Source: Sipunculus nudus
Taxonomy: Eukaryota > Annelida > Sipuncula > Golfingiida > Sipunculidae
DNA length: 64,000 nt
Direction: 5' to 3'
Assembly: GCA_026874595.1 (NCBI GenBank)
Contig: CM049310.1
Location: 51,275,058 to 51,339,057 of the forward strand
Below are positions 1 to 12,555 of the stretch, piece by piece. Each line of letters opens with the position of its first letter. The first letter of the stretch is position 1. The notes beneath the pieces are model-generated. The model saw only the letters and a program-made list of their open reading frames with translations. It had not been told where the DNA came from and did not search any database. The translations under genes and the position numbers were made by a program.

Positions 1-198
1 GTTTTCAGAAGAGAATCTTATGAGTTATTAAGGAAAAACTGAAACAATGTTTAAACACTTGTTGGCTAGTTTTGACCTTAATATTAATTGTAAAAACATA
101 AATATTTCAATATCGAAATAAAATTTAGCCTAAATAATAGTAGAATGCAACATAAATAGGTATCAAAGATAATAAGAAGTGTCAAGATTTGCACTCAC

Positions 199-2326
199 AT
201 TCCTTGACGGTGGCAGTATTTTGTCCACGGGTCAATCCGATGACCAGGAGGATCAACACTTGCGCCCATATCGGGAAACTTCAATAAATTGTGCATCAAT
301 AAATATTTTCCCATTTCTCTCTTCAAAAAATATAAGCGTTTGTCGTCTCCCTTAAGCAATTTAAGCTGCGAATATACCTTACATTTATTAATATATATCA
401 TCAAGGAAATATTCAGATTTCCAGACCGAACTGACTTATAATTTGTCTAAATCCCTCGTTCCACACAATATTGATTGTACTTTTACCAACTTTCTTCTTT
501 TTGTTTAGTATATTTTAATATTGTAAGAGAAGACCTAAAAGTAATCGGTCTTTATGAGAATCTATGACAGTTGTATTTTATAAAACGTTGTATTAATGGG
601 TTACAGAGATGGACCCCCCCCCCCCCAAGTAGTCTAAGTTAAAAATCTGTAATAATAATCTATATATACAGTATTGGCTTTATATTTACGGGGCTCAATT
701 TTCGCGCTCAAGCAATTTTTTATAGTTTCACGGGGTTTCATTTTCGCGTTTGGGGTATATATTGATACAGTTAATGTAGTTTAAAAACACCAAAATAGGT
801 ATGGATTCTTTATTATACAAAGTTACATGTCAATTTAATTAGGGCCCCAAGCCCTACCTTGATCATACCTTGTTCGGATTAAGTAACAGAAACATAGTTC
901 CATGGAAATAACAAGGTTACGGAAGCGACCATATCCCTGAAGCGGTCGCACACGGAAATATGTTACACTTTCAATATGTTTGATATCTACTCTATACTTT
1001 TCTATATCAAAAGATATAGTTAACAATTAAAAAATATAATTATGATGAAACATCGCCGATAAACGTTAAAACTCTTTTAATTCAATGCTAACATATACTT
1101 CCTTCTAGATTGACAAACATTTTTAGGGGGGGTGCGGGCCCCAGCGATACAGTGATTTGCATAATGTGTACCGTGAAATGGTTTCATATAACGACATTTT
1201 TCAACATACATATATTTGAAACAAGCATGAAACTGACTTATTGCAGTAAAATAAGGTTTCTACTTCAGGTTTATATATAAATCGGTTGAGTTCAGTGAAA
1301 GGCTGAAATCTAAAGCCGCTGCCGTGTCCAGAGACAGTCCTCGAGCCGATCATCGTGAAACTTTCGAGCAGGCTTGATGGACCATATGATCAAAGGATGA
1401 GTCCCACTTGGTAGTGTATTTGAATTTCTACTCGACCAAAAAATAGTGTCACAGAAAAAAAGAAGTGGCTGATTGCTGTTATTCATTATTCATTTACATT
1501 CCATTTTTACATCTTTGGTAACCGAAGACTTTAAGATCAAGCTTAAACCGAAAAGCATTATTCAACAAGAAAAAAAGCTTGTTTTGTGGTGCACAACTGT
1601 AATTGTGCACACGATCTACCCATATCCGTGCGACATTCATAAAGCTCTTTTTGTTAAGTTACTTGCACACTTATATGTAAGTCTTGAGGAAAAATATTAT
1701 AAAAAAATTTAAATTTTATAAGCATTATATAAGCGAAAATATAAGCATTTTTCGATATAAAAAAGGATGTTATGCATTTATAATCTGTGCACTTTGTCGT
1801 TCTGATATTACCGCTATTTTTTACTGAATTTTCCATTCCCTCCAAGAATTAAGATGCTCTCACACAGAAACGTTCATACTTTAGAAGCCGACAAATATTT
1901 GTATAGAATCCGTTAAATACTCTAAGGACAAGTTTTGTTTTCCTATTAAATTTGCTGTAAAAGCTGCTGGTTTTGGCCAGATGCTCATCTCCTCTGAACA
2001 CGGTTCCGTCTAACATTTCCTGTCTTTGCTAAGTCATTTTTACACCAAACAGTACATCTAATTTACATAACCAGAGCGATATTATTATGTTTCATATCAC
2101 TTTAGAGGTATTTAGAGGTGTTCCTTTAATATTGCCAATGAATAAACTGTAGATATGCTGTATGTTTTCAAATGTGCTTCTTAATTTTTTGGGTTTTTTT
2201 CTTGTGAGACACTGTAACGCAGTATATCAATATGATGTATAAATTATATATATATAAATTAACTAATTAAAGAAATAACCTGACATTAAAAAAACTGACT
2301 TACCGGTTCATTGCTGTTGGCTTCAT
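199..2326 (-). CDS. P0: 5' end (exons 1-2) of a fourth copy of the tandem secreted-protein gene
   Basis: Only the first two coding exons lie in the window; the gene continues past position 1. Exon 1 (coding part 2326-2304) encodes MKPTAMN plus two bases of the next codon and ends at a GTAAGT donor. Exon 2 (278-199, 80 bp) starts after TTTATTGAAG and ends at a GTGAGT donor. Joined in phase 2 they give an N-terminus with a basic start, the hydrophobic core VLILLVIGL and TRGQ, a typical signal peptide. Three in-frame ATGs lie upstream or adjacent (2344, 2329, 2326); I chose 2326 because it is the one also present in the diverged copy P3. Bases 1-198 are intron 2. The 3' part cannot be assessed. 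Confidence 0.75.
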
Positions 2327-2385
2327 CATTAGCAGATCAGTCATATCGGACCATTCTCTGCTGTGGTTAGCCGATTTACGTTGGC

Positions 2386-2393
2386 TTTATATA
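2386..2393 (-). promoter_or_regulatory. TATA box of P0
   Basis: The minus strand reads GAGTATATAAAGCC about 60 bp upstream of the chosen ATG. An element of this sequence and spacing occurs in front of all four copies, including the diverged P3. Confidence 0.7.
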
Positions 2394-3171
2394 CTCTACC
2401 GACACACGGGACCGCTATAACTATATTGATGAGCCCTGTATTACTACGAGAAAGGACGGACCCACTTGAAAAAGTCCTCAAACGATGACAGCGGATGTTG
2501 CCATCCCAGTTGATATTATCTGCCAGGTCTTTGGAGTTATGAAGAATGACCTTTCAATTTTCACAGTGGGAACGATTATTAAAGATACAACGATATCATT
2601 ACATATGTGCGGGGTCTGGTGTTACAGTTCTGAATCAAACGTACCTTTTGCCTGTCGTATGCGCACGAACAATTGTAACGTTGAAGTCACAGCTGCACCT
2701 ATTTAACTTTTGTAGTACGTTGCATGTAATGCCAGGGTTTAATAGCATCCCTGATAAACGTACATCCATCAGTGCTAAAGTCAATGGAAAAGCTTTTTAT
2801 ATTAGTTCTTAGCAATTAATGACTGTTATCAGAGAGTTCATCAGCCTGTTGAAGACATACGGGCCTGTGTCACGTGACCTACACAGCTTGTCCGGTTGGC
2901 GACAAGTGGGAACTCATAACTGGCAAAACGTTGGGAAAGGAATACCTCGAACCTATGGTACCATGTCGCTGTTTTGCTTTAGGTTTTTAATTTCAATTTA
3001 AGCAAGTTTTAATTAAATAGTATATATCTCTTATTTTTTAGGTAATACATAGAAACATATTAATTATTTTGAACTTTTTTTTTAATATTTGTTTTGTTAG
3101 AGGTAACCGCCACTTTTTTTTAATGCTAGCTTAACTAAGTAAATGTACATCTGCAGATTTCCATTCCGGTT

Positions 3172-3475
3172 TCGGACTACGTGACAGGGCAGTATCACAC
3201 GCTTCCTCTCATTCTATATCCTGGCGTTAACCAGGCCCGGTGACTACTGCACCTGCGGGCCCTGGGCTGGTAATAATACCACCAAGGACCCCCGAAAGGC
3301 GCACTCGTTTGTGAGTGAAACACGGCCGTTGGGCACGACCTTCCCATTAAGCCTGCAGAGCGCTCACCTTGGGTGGGGGCCGACCGTAAAAAAAACCTCA
3401 CCGCCTCAGCTGAGATTCGAACTCACGATCTCACTGCTTTGAGTCCTGCGCTCTACCCCTGAGCCACAGAAGCCG
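3172..3475 (-). mobile_element. tRNA-derived SINE, unit 1
   Basis: On the minus strand a tRNA-like head starts near 3475. It has an A box TGGCTCAGGGGTAGAGCG (3466-3449) and a B box GAGTTCGAATCTC (3424-3412). A GC-rich body of about 230 bp follows. The exact end and target-site duplications are unclear. The same insertion sits in units 2 and 3, so it predates the duplications. Confidence 0.75.
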
Positions 3476-3479
3476 GTTA

Positions 3480-6400
3480 TTTTAAACGTTTTACCAACAG
3501 TTCATGCATGTTTTTTGAACAGGTTTAAACATTGCATTGTTAAACCTCAAAATTTAATTACATATATATATCTAATTTTATTATTTGAGGAAACTAGAAC
3601 TATGGGTAGAGATGTTATTACCATGGTCTAAGGAAATCTTTCAGGACTGACTCTCAAATATAACGGAAAAAAATACAATGTATGAATAAATATTTAGTGA
3701 CGCATATATACAATTCTTTAAGCTATCGTTAAATTGCTTATCGTCCCCGTTTTTCATCTTTTCTGATTACTTAATTTCCTTTGTTTGGATTTTTTTCACA
3801 ACCAAGAAGGTCATGCAAAAATTCCCATTTAATATCTCGCTATGACTTCATAAAACAGATGTGATTGTAGAAAAGCACGTATTGACATATTATTTGCATT
3901 TCACCAATAGCCCCTCATTTTCATTTATTTATTTAGACATACATTTTACCAGGATGGCCAATTCAGCATGTTCAGCTGTAAGATTGGTAAATTAACATTT
4001 ATTTTTAACTACGGCCCCTGAGGATACGCTTACATCAGCAAATTAAATCAAAGCAAAGGACCCGAGCTTCCTTGTTGTGATGACACACACATACATACAT
4101 ACATATATACAAAACGTATATGTATAACCTCAGCGAATAGGTTTTATATGTTTGTTATAAAGCTATTTGTTATCTGCAGCCAGTTTTATGTGTATTTAAA
4201 AGATACATGTACGTGTGCCCCTTATTATTGTAATTAAACGACATGTATCTGCAAAACCAACAAACTTATACAAAATCTACTTGTCTTCTTGGCTTTATCT
4301 CATGTGCGGGAGGAATGAGTACCATTCGGAATAATTTGGATACACATAGATAGCGGGAGGGTATTGTCATTGTGTATACGTAGCTGAACCACCGTTTTTT
4401 ATTTCGATTATTTTATCTGTCTGTTTAATGGTATGTAACTGAAACAACATTCTAGTAATTTTGAAATTAAACTGACGTCAGATGGAATGTCAGTTTATTA
4501 TATTTGAGTCTGAGTGCATCCAAGATGGCGGAGGAATGCGCTTTTAAACTGCAATCTACTGTATAGCTGTATAGTCTGTGGTGTTACCTGTTTAGTATGA
4601 ATGATAAACCGCATTTACGTGGAACCTCGGTATACATTTATCAAAGGTTTCAGAACTGCCCCATGAGCAAGCGTCACCAATTTCATTTGTTTTTCTTATA
4701 TTTTACAAAAACTGGCCTGTGACCCTTGACTGGTATATATTCAGAAAGAAGAAAATATGATCTACATTATATATTGATATGATAGGGAAACGTTTGGTTT
4801 TCCAATAACTTGATTTTATCTAGATTTTAAAATACATTAATATAAGGTATTTTACGAAAACAATTTGCACCAGCATATCTGTAGGAGATAACTGAGTACC
4901 TCTGTTCACCCTACTAAAATATGGAGATAAACAATTTTTTACTTGAGGCGTTAAACTTTAAATATTATGATTTTATGATAATGATTGTAGTGAACGTTAA
5001 TGCCGAAACGGCCGGAGTACAGCCTTAATTCACTTTTGTGAATCATTGAAATTTTACGTAACAAAGTAAATTTTCATCTTGGTTTTTTATATAAAATCTT
5101 TATATAAAATCACGTTGGTCTTTAGACCTGCCTGTATCAGCTTGTTCAATTTGAGAATGTCCATAAAGCTTAATCGAACGACATAATGAATTTCTCATCT
5201 TTTCCTAAGTTAATTTGAGACTCATAATCTGTGACAGATATGCCCCCTTCACTTAACGATCACTTCTATGTTTTTATCTTATATTAATAATAATTATTAT
5301 ATAAATATTGATACCAATAATTAATAATAGTAATAATAATTTTAATAATAATGTTAATGCTACTAAAATGGCAGTCTTTAGCAAAATTTTATTTTCAATT
5401 TTAAAATCTATTCTAGGTATAATCAATTTTAAATTATTTCAATTTTAAATAATTTATAGTCTAATCATACGTCACAAATATTAAACCGCAATAAAACATA
5501 AATACATTGCACAGTACCATGGTCTTTCTTTTTCAAATAAACTTACTCCGTTGTATTTATCAACTATAACGTAATGTATTAATCCTTTCTAATTATTCAT
5601 TTGATTATGACGATACGTCAAAGGAAACCATTCATTATATTGTCTTGTAGTTACTCCTCTATTAATTATAATTGTAATAACAAAAACATATTCCAAATCT
5701 CATTCTTTTTCATAAATTATAATTGCCTATGAAAAAAATGGATTTTACATAAAATAAACCCAATTCCTGGAGAAATAACATTTTTTTATCTCTTTTTAAA
5801 TAGAAAACAGGAAGTTGTGTGATTTGTTAAAAAAACAAACATCTATGAGCACGTTCAACTCGGCAGTGACGTCACACACGGAGAAATCCCCTGTCACTAA
5901 ACATTCTAGATCTTATCTAAACCTTAGTATTTCTTACACTGTCAGTCCGATATTTTCAGGAAGGAATAAAAATAACAAGTATTGCTAGATTTAAGTCATT
6001 TCTAAATTTTGCCTGTGATATCGCATTTTGCACCAGCCAATCAAATCAGGGCCCAGTCTCTCGATGACATCTACCTGCACAAAACAAACGCACGTGCTAT
6101 TACGTTTACCTAACCTAAAGAACTGTGGCAAGTCTCGCATATCACATAACATGACCCAGAGTAGGGCACCAGCATTATTACCTGTGTGCTTATAAAAGCC
6201 ACTACATGGCCTGCTAGAGCAAGCTATAGAGCAACTATAGTAGCTCGGGACATACACTTTTTAGAAATATACTCCTTTTCCTTGAGTCTTGTTTTATATT
6301 TAAGTATTTGTGCTTACATGTACATGGGACACATAAATAGGGACATACCTGTTTATTTACCTATACATTATAATGAAAAAACCCTGATCGTTTAAGGTAT

Positions 6401-6790
6401 GATATTTTGCTATAAGCATTTCAGCCATGCATGCAAGCTATTGAACATATACAAAAAGGATGTTGTACAATGGTCCCTGGTCTTGGTTGTGTTTGGACAA
6501 TTAATCATTCATGACTAGGTTTAAAGTCTGTGTTCATACAAAATTGCAGGGACTACTTTATGATGAGCATATGTGATACACATTTTGTTGGAAAACACTA
6601 GATGTTGTTGTTATATAAACTACCTTTTTAATTTCCTGCTGATAATTCAATTAAATTTATATTATTTTTTAGGTGCCCATTTCCCTACCTTTTGAAAGGG
6701 AATATATGTGATTTCTGGCTTCTTCTGTGGATATATAAATGATGTTAGTGTAGTTTTGTTGTGACAAGTTCTTGCAAGACCTCCCAGAAG
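3480..6790. other. Gene-free spacer, unit 1
   Basis: AT-rich sequence with short tandem motifs (acatacat, taataat). I see no gene, RNA gene or clear element. Short open frames here are no longer than expected by chance and their neighbours in units 2-3 are simple copies. Confidence 0.6.
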
Positions 6791-7039
6791 GATGTATGAT
6801 CTTGTTAATCGACAACATGTTTGTAATCACAGCAAAGTTAAACTAGGGACTTGTGGGTTAGTTGATAGTTATCATTTAAATGAAACCTTTCTTTGGAAGA
6901 TATTAAGAAACATGTTTGAAATCGAGAATAATATATTTGTAATGAAATTAAGCACTAACTATATGTTAAATCAACTGGCAGTTGATTACCTATGGAGGAA
7001 GAAACACTTAATGTTAATAACCTGAAACGGAAAAAGTCG

Positions 7040-7800
7040 AAGATATAGATGATATTCCTAGCGAGATAATCAAATGTAGAAACATCATACGGTACATTTT
7101 CAAATTTATTAGGTTTTGTTTACGTTTAAGTAATCTGATGCAGGTAAAGATTGCATTGAACCTTTTAATCATATAAGGACTAGTCCATTGTCATGTATCG
7201 GGAAGGTCTATAGTTCGGTAATAGAGAGAAGAATTGTAAATTACTGTGAAGCTTTCTTACTGATCGAAGATGAAAAAAATGGTTTTTGAAGTGGTCGGTC
7301 TTGCATTGTTCAGATATTTATATGAAGTAATATAATAAAAAAATCGGAAGCAGACGACGAGGAAACGTTTGTTGCAATGATAGACATGGAAAAGGCTTTT
7401 GACTGGATAAAAAAAACTAAGCATTTATATCGTTTAATAGAGTACAATATTGATGGCAAGATCTAAAATGCTATAAAATCTATGTGTAAGGAAAAAGCAT
7501 ATGTCCATATAAATGTATATATGAAAACTGAATGGTTCGATATGTCTAGAGGAGTAAGACAAGGGGCCCTATGTCACCTACATTGTTCGATATATTTGTT
7601 AATTCCTTCGTAGATCACTTTGAACTTTTGAATATTGGCATAAAAATCAATATCAAAACAGTGTGCATGTTATTATACGCTGACGATATGGTACTCTTAG
7701 CTAAGTCAGCAGGAGAGTTACAGACCTTGATTTTTGCTATGGAACACTAGTGTAATCACTATAAATTAAAGGTAAACATTTTAAAAACTAGACACCTATA
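7040..7800 (+). mobile_element. Dead non-LTR retrotransposon fragment (reverse transcriptase), unit 1
   Basis: Translated pieces in shifting frames show reverse-transcriptase motifs: SCIGKVY...ERRI, AMIDMEKAFDW, RQGALCHLHCS (from a shifted RQGxxxSPTLF) and LLYADDMVLL near 7676, then HYKLKVN. Several stops and frameshifts make it non-functional. Order and motifs are those of LINE-type enzymes; the clade cannot be fixed by eye. It lies opposite in strand to the host genes. Confidence 0.8.
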
Positions 7801-7889
7801 GGGCGAACGCTTGCCGGAAGGGGATATGTGGACATGAAGAGGTTAAAGGGACTTAGGCTTTAAGGTGGAAGTCATCAAATCTTCTTATG

Positions 7890-9340
7890 GAAAACAAGTG
7901 GTTGCGGCAATAACTGAACAAGGACTGAGATGGCTATGAATATTTTTGACAAAGATAATAGGAAAAAACGATTTCGAGGTTTTTCAATGACCTTGACCAT
8001 TGATCTTTTTAAATAATACACCTACAGCTTCAAGAATACGTTCCGATATACAACATATGTAAGTTACAAAGTGATTTCTGTTAAACTGTGCCCTGTAGAA
8101 TGCTTAATGAAAGACACAAGAACTAGAAAGAAGGCAAACTTGAAGACAAACAGACAGACATACTGACAAAGTAACACATCTGAGATAACAGATGACTAGA
8201 TAATCTTATGCAGAAGGTTTAGAAGAACAGAATGAGCTTTAGTTTATGTAGGTAAAATTTATATTATTGGAGATATAGTCAAAAAATATATGTTGTGGTG
8301 TTAATATTGCAGCGCCTCCTATCGGCCATATTCTAAAACTGAAAAAAAAAACAATTTCGAGATATTAATATAGGACATAAGATATATCAGTTTCAATAGA
8401 TTCTTGCATACTTGTGGCGTCTAGGGTATCACCAAGTAGTATCTCGAAATATCTCGTTTGACGAGAAATTGTGCGGGATATTGCGAGACTTATAATAAAC
8501 CCTTTTAGTTCTAATTGACATCTACCTAATCCAAAAACTAGATCTCTGTAGCTTTAAAACTGACAAAGTAAGAAATATAAGTCCCTTAATTTTCGAATAT
8601 CATGAGATTTTCCCAAAAATGAGTCGCCATGGTAACGGCAGATTCGGGTCATCTACATATCAGAAAAAAAGCCATGGAATCACAAACAAAATGAGGTGTG
8701 GTTAAGGTTGATATGACCAGTTTTGACAGAGATATAAGGAAATAACAATTTAAAGGATTTTTGATGACCTTGGCCTTGACCTTTGACAGTTTTTTTTCCC
8801 AAAACGCAAAATATTCAATATTTAGATGTTAAATACTTAACTGATAGATTTCAAAAGCCATTGGCCTTTTTCCAAAACGCAAAATATTCAATATTTAGAT
8901 GTTAAATACTTAACTGATAGATTTCAAAAGCCATTGCTTGAAAATTGTGACCTGTAGTGTGTAATAGGTCAGACAGATCAACAAGGCTATTGACGAAATT
9001 AACAACAACTGACAAACAGACAGGTATTCTGATATAAGTGACGCAAGGTCAACAAAGGTTGATCATACCATGATATGGGGAATTGAAAAACGAACAAAAT
9101 GAGGTAAAAATGAGGTTGATGCGACAATTTTTTAAAATTATGACAAATTATGAGGAAATAAGGTTTCGTGGTTTTTTTATAGCCTTGTTCTGGACCTTTT
9201 ACCTATTTTGACCAAAAACAATAGGGCACCTAGAATTTTGGTTGTCCAGCATCCCTGAAACTTTCAAGGTGAAATTGTGGCCAGGAGAGTAAGCCTTATA
9301 AATCACTAATACTCTGCTAGTTTCATATCATTTACAGAAG
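7890..9340. repeat. Imperfect tandem dispersed repeats with TGACCTTGACC cores, unit 1
   Basis: Three loosely similar stretches (about 7890-8240, 8640-9060 and 9080-9340) share the order: ...aggaaataa...ttt..gatgaccttg..cttgacc, then a line about stimulus-like 'acttaactg...attgtgacctgtag' text, then acag-rich tail. This looks like an internally repeated dispersed element. Equivalent sequences occur at about 27090-28550 and 46770-48160. Within units 1 and 2 a 73-bp-period duplication lies inside (8799-8936; 27990-28120). Confidence 0.5.
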
Positions 9341-9448
9341 CAGGTATTCCATCTTTCAAATGTTTGTTAGGTTTTGAATTTCTTTTGTCGAGACTTTGAT
9401 TTATGTAAATAAAATGAAAAAATTTCACAGATCTTGGTTCCGATATGT

Positions 9449-9460
9449 ATCTTCTTTCTC

Positions 9461-9508
<48 letters not shown>
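9449..9508. repeat. (TC)n microsatellite, unit 1
   Basis: TC run with one G interruption. It is somewhat shorter in unit 2 (28625-28682) and much shorter in unit 3 (48244-48268). Confidence 0.9.
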
Positions 9509-9509
<1 letters not shown>

Positions 9510-9758
9510 ATGAAAGATTGTCCAGTAGATTCATTACAGGGATATATTGGGGGAGAGGTGCAAAACGTAGTAATGGACATGCGTGGTTAATCGATTCCCC
9601 CGCTCTGTGGATGCAAAGTTACTCCTCAATGCCACCATGGGTGGTTATAGGACTGCCCAAATACCAGGAGAGGAGGAATTGTATATTCCACTATACTTGA
9701 GCAATTAATATAGTATCATTCACTTAATATGAACGAGGTTAAAAATTCAAATGCGTGC

Positions 9759-9764
9759 TTTATT
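9759..9764 (-). terminator. Poly(A) signal of P1
   Basis: AATAAA on the minus strand about 40 bp after the TGA stop. Confidence 0.7.
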
Positions 9765-9804
9765 TTAAATGATACTTTGGCCCCAACCGGGCTTGCAGAA
9801 AGTC

Positions 9805-11758
9805 TCAGCGGAGGTTCTCAACTTCCTTGAAGATGTCGTCGATGTTCTCTCTTTCCATCTCCTCTCGCACTGGGTGCTTGTCCAGGATCTTGTGCACTTC
9901 TGCAAATAGAAAGTAATGTTATATAGTTCATTGCAAAGTCCCATTTAATCGCAGTACAAAAGTCCGGAGAAATGTAAGCTACATTTATTTTGTCCCATTC
10001 ATGTTTTTGACCACATGTGAAGTCAGGTGTACCCCGGAACAGTGTCCATTTACATGGTTATGCCAAAATTTGTTCTTGAAAAGAGTTTTATACCCCATGA
10101 TTAAAAATCTCCATCACTCCATGTAACTCCTGCATATGTCTAAAAAATTTCAAGGTTGATAATTCATTTATATTTGCACAAACAAATTTCTGGCCCGCAT
10201 ATTTTATATGTATCGATCTTCCTTGCAACCTTTTCTTGTCCCCTGACTGCTATTTCGTAAGGTTTTATACATATCCATAGAATAGAAGGAAATTTCCAGA
10301 ACGAAGGGTATTCCAGACAAATGACACTGGGCGAGTTCCTGTAACCAAGATTTGTGTGCTAACTTTTGGTTTTATTCTAAAATCTATAACTACGAGAGAC
10401 GGCACGTGTAATCTGTTATAAGTTTCACCTCCTCAAACTACTGATACGGATTTCACACTCTTTTAAATATACGAATGAAATAATTTCCTAAGTTACATTA
10501 TTAATTCAGACATGAATCAGATCCATGATTATTCTTATGTTAATTTGGATCACAGAAACACTCATATCGTAATTAGAATGAATAGAGAATCATATTTATC
10601 TAATATATTATGTTCAAATGCATAATGTAGGAATGTATAACTTTATATTATTACTTTTGACATAGAATGATGTTACATTATGTTCAAAATGAAGGTTAGG
10701 TACATGCCTTTTCTAACTTCTAATACTTCTTGGTCGTCCATGTCGTGCAGGGCTTCCAGCAGTTGCGAGTAGTCATCCAACGATCTTTTGGCCAGACCCA
10801 AAGTTTTCTTAAGGTAATCCACAAGACTGGATACCATGGCTGATATGGACCTGTTATTAAAATTGACATTTCTATTTAAAATTAGCTTTTATCTCACCAA
10901 ATATGGAAGACATTGACATAGACCTCCGTGTGAAAAACTTCGTACCAACGGTTTTACAGACATATTGACCCCCACATGTTCTTTATGTGCATTAGGCTGC
11001 GGTGGTTTACACCATTAAGCATTAATGATGAATCAATACCGCAATCTCGTCTAAATTATTCAAAATTTATTCATTAGCGGTTACGCTGGTGTCTATTTGT
11101 TTTCTTTCTCACACTTTATAGGATTGCGCTGAAAATTCTAAACCGAACAGGATTAATTTTACATGGGCCTAAAAAAGCTGCTCCGGATGAAGAGACGAAT
11201 CTACAATAATAATTATAAAAATTGTAATATAGATTAGTGTGAAAAACAAGTATTCTATTAGATACTGAAGACCGCTTTTTTATCATTAAAGTATAGTAAA
11301 AGAAATACGTTTGATCAGGGAGGGTTAAGATAGCGTTAAATTATATAGCCTAATGTCCTTACTGCAATTTGACTTCAAAGTCAAATGTTGTGGGCGGACG
11401 TCGAAGGAAACTGACAGTGATGCTTGCATCAAAGTGTCCTTTCGTAGCCATACCCAGTTTTACATCAAAGTAGATTCTTCTGATGTCAACTAAACCGTCA
11501 AGACCAAGGGACGCGATCTTCTGCGAAATCATGGTTCCGAAGCGATTGGCCAGTTTCACTCCTTCCAAGACACCATTTGCGGCGTCTAAAGATTTCCTTT
11601 AACATGCCACCAAATACACGATGTATAACATGTCCAATTGTGGTGCGTATTCAGAAACGTATAAAAATTTGAAACTGTGCAGCTATTGCTAAATCTACGT
11701 TTCCAACATTTATATTTTCACCACTTCAGTAAAGTGATGCAAAATGTATATTCTGGAG

Positions 11759-11832
<74 letters not shown>

Positions 11833-12555
11833 GCTACATTATTTCATTGAATTAGTATAAGTTACCAAGTGAACCGAATACGGTATGCTTATATCAGCCA
11901 ACTTAATTTGTTTATGATCGAAAACTGTCCTTTTTGTTTGAGATATTGCCGAAATATTTTGTCGGTCCACTTGGCTACCGGACCATTTTGTATCGGTCCA
12001 GAGATCCTTAACCAATCTGTATAGGACTGTGTCATCTTGTTGAATCATCCGATTCAAGAAAATCTATGCATATAAATATTATATCTAAACTGGTATTTCT
12101 TTTTCATTTTATTCTTAACGAATGATTTCTATTGCATTTAATATTTAAAAAGGCCAAAAAGGGGCAGCAACGTCTATATATGAGTAAATCTTCTACATTT
12201 TGGGATACACATTCTGAATTATAATGGAAATGCATGATTATTTAACTCAATGTTGTAAAACTATATAAATTGGGTAGTGCCATGATAATAAATTAAGATA
12301 CATCTAGTTTTAATAGTGTATTAAATGCATATTTTATTTCACCAACCTGGACTTGTCCACGACGAACTTAGCAGCAGAGAGAGCGGCATTAGCATGGTCC
12401 AAAGTTACTTTGGACTTATCCACCACCACCTGTGCTGCCTGGAGGATAGCAACTGCTGCATCGAGGAAACCTTTACTATTATCAACCACCTTTTGAGCAA
12501 CAGTCAAAGCCGTATTTGCCGCATGAAGGGTAATCTTACTGGCTTCCACGATCGC
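9805..12555 (-). CDS. P1 exons 8-11: helical repeat tail and terminus, frameshifted in exon 10
   Basis: Exon 8 (12555-12347, or 12564 if the upstream AG is used) encodes Ala-rich helix with a 20-21-residue period (VVDNSKGFLDAAVAILQAAQ, then VVDKSKVTLDHANAALSAAK). Exon 9 (11596-11363) continues with KSLDAANGVLEGVKLANRFG and a strand-like part (RRIYFDVKLGMATKGHFDAS). Exon 10 (10851-10708) encodes SISAMVSSLVDYLKKT, then is frameshifted by an extra A at 10800-10803. Exon 11 (9899-9805) encodes VHKILDKHPVREEMERENID and the end. The repeats resemble those at the end of exon 3. Confidence 0.75.

Noticed and set aside
199-278. Loss of the initiator ATG in exon 2 of P0, P1 and P3 (ATATGG or AGGAGG where P2 has ATGAGG)
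   Set aside because: An upstream exon 1 with GTAAGT donor supplies MKPT... in matching phase in all four copies, so exon 2 does not need its own ATG.
2485-2812. Short plus-strand open frames upstream of the promoter, present in three units
   Set aside because: They are preserved only because the units are recent copies; no motif is seen and P3 upstream sequence does not keep them open.
3412-3475. Functional tRNA gene
   Set aside because: The tRNA-like head lacks a clean acceptor stem pairing, continues into a SINE body and is repeated as part of a dispersed-type element.
8799-8936. CRISPR-like or satellite array
   Set aside because: Only two copies without spacer structure; it is a simple local duplication in eukaryotic DNA.
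11359-11361. TAA stop after KLQ as the end of the protein
   Set aside because: The TAA lies within a GTAAGG donor, and a phase-matched exon 10 follows in P2 and P3.
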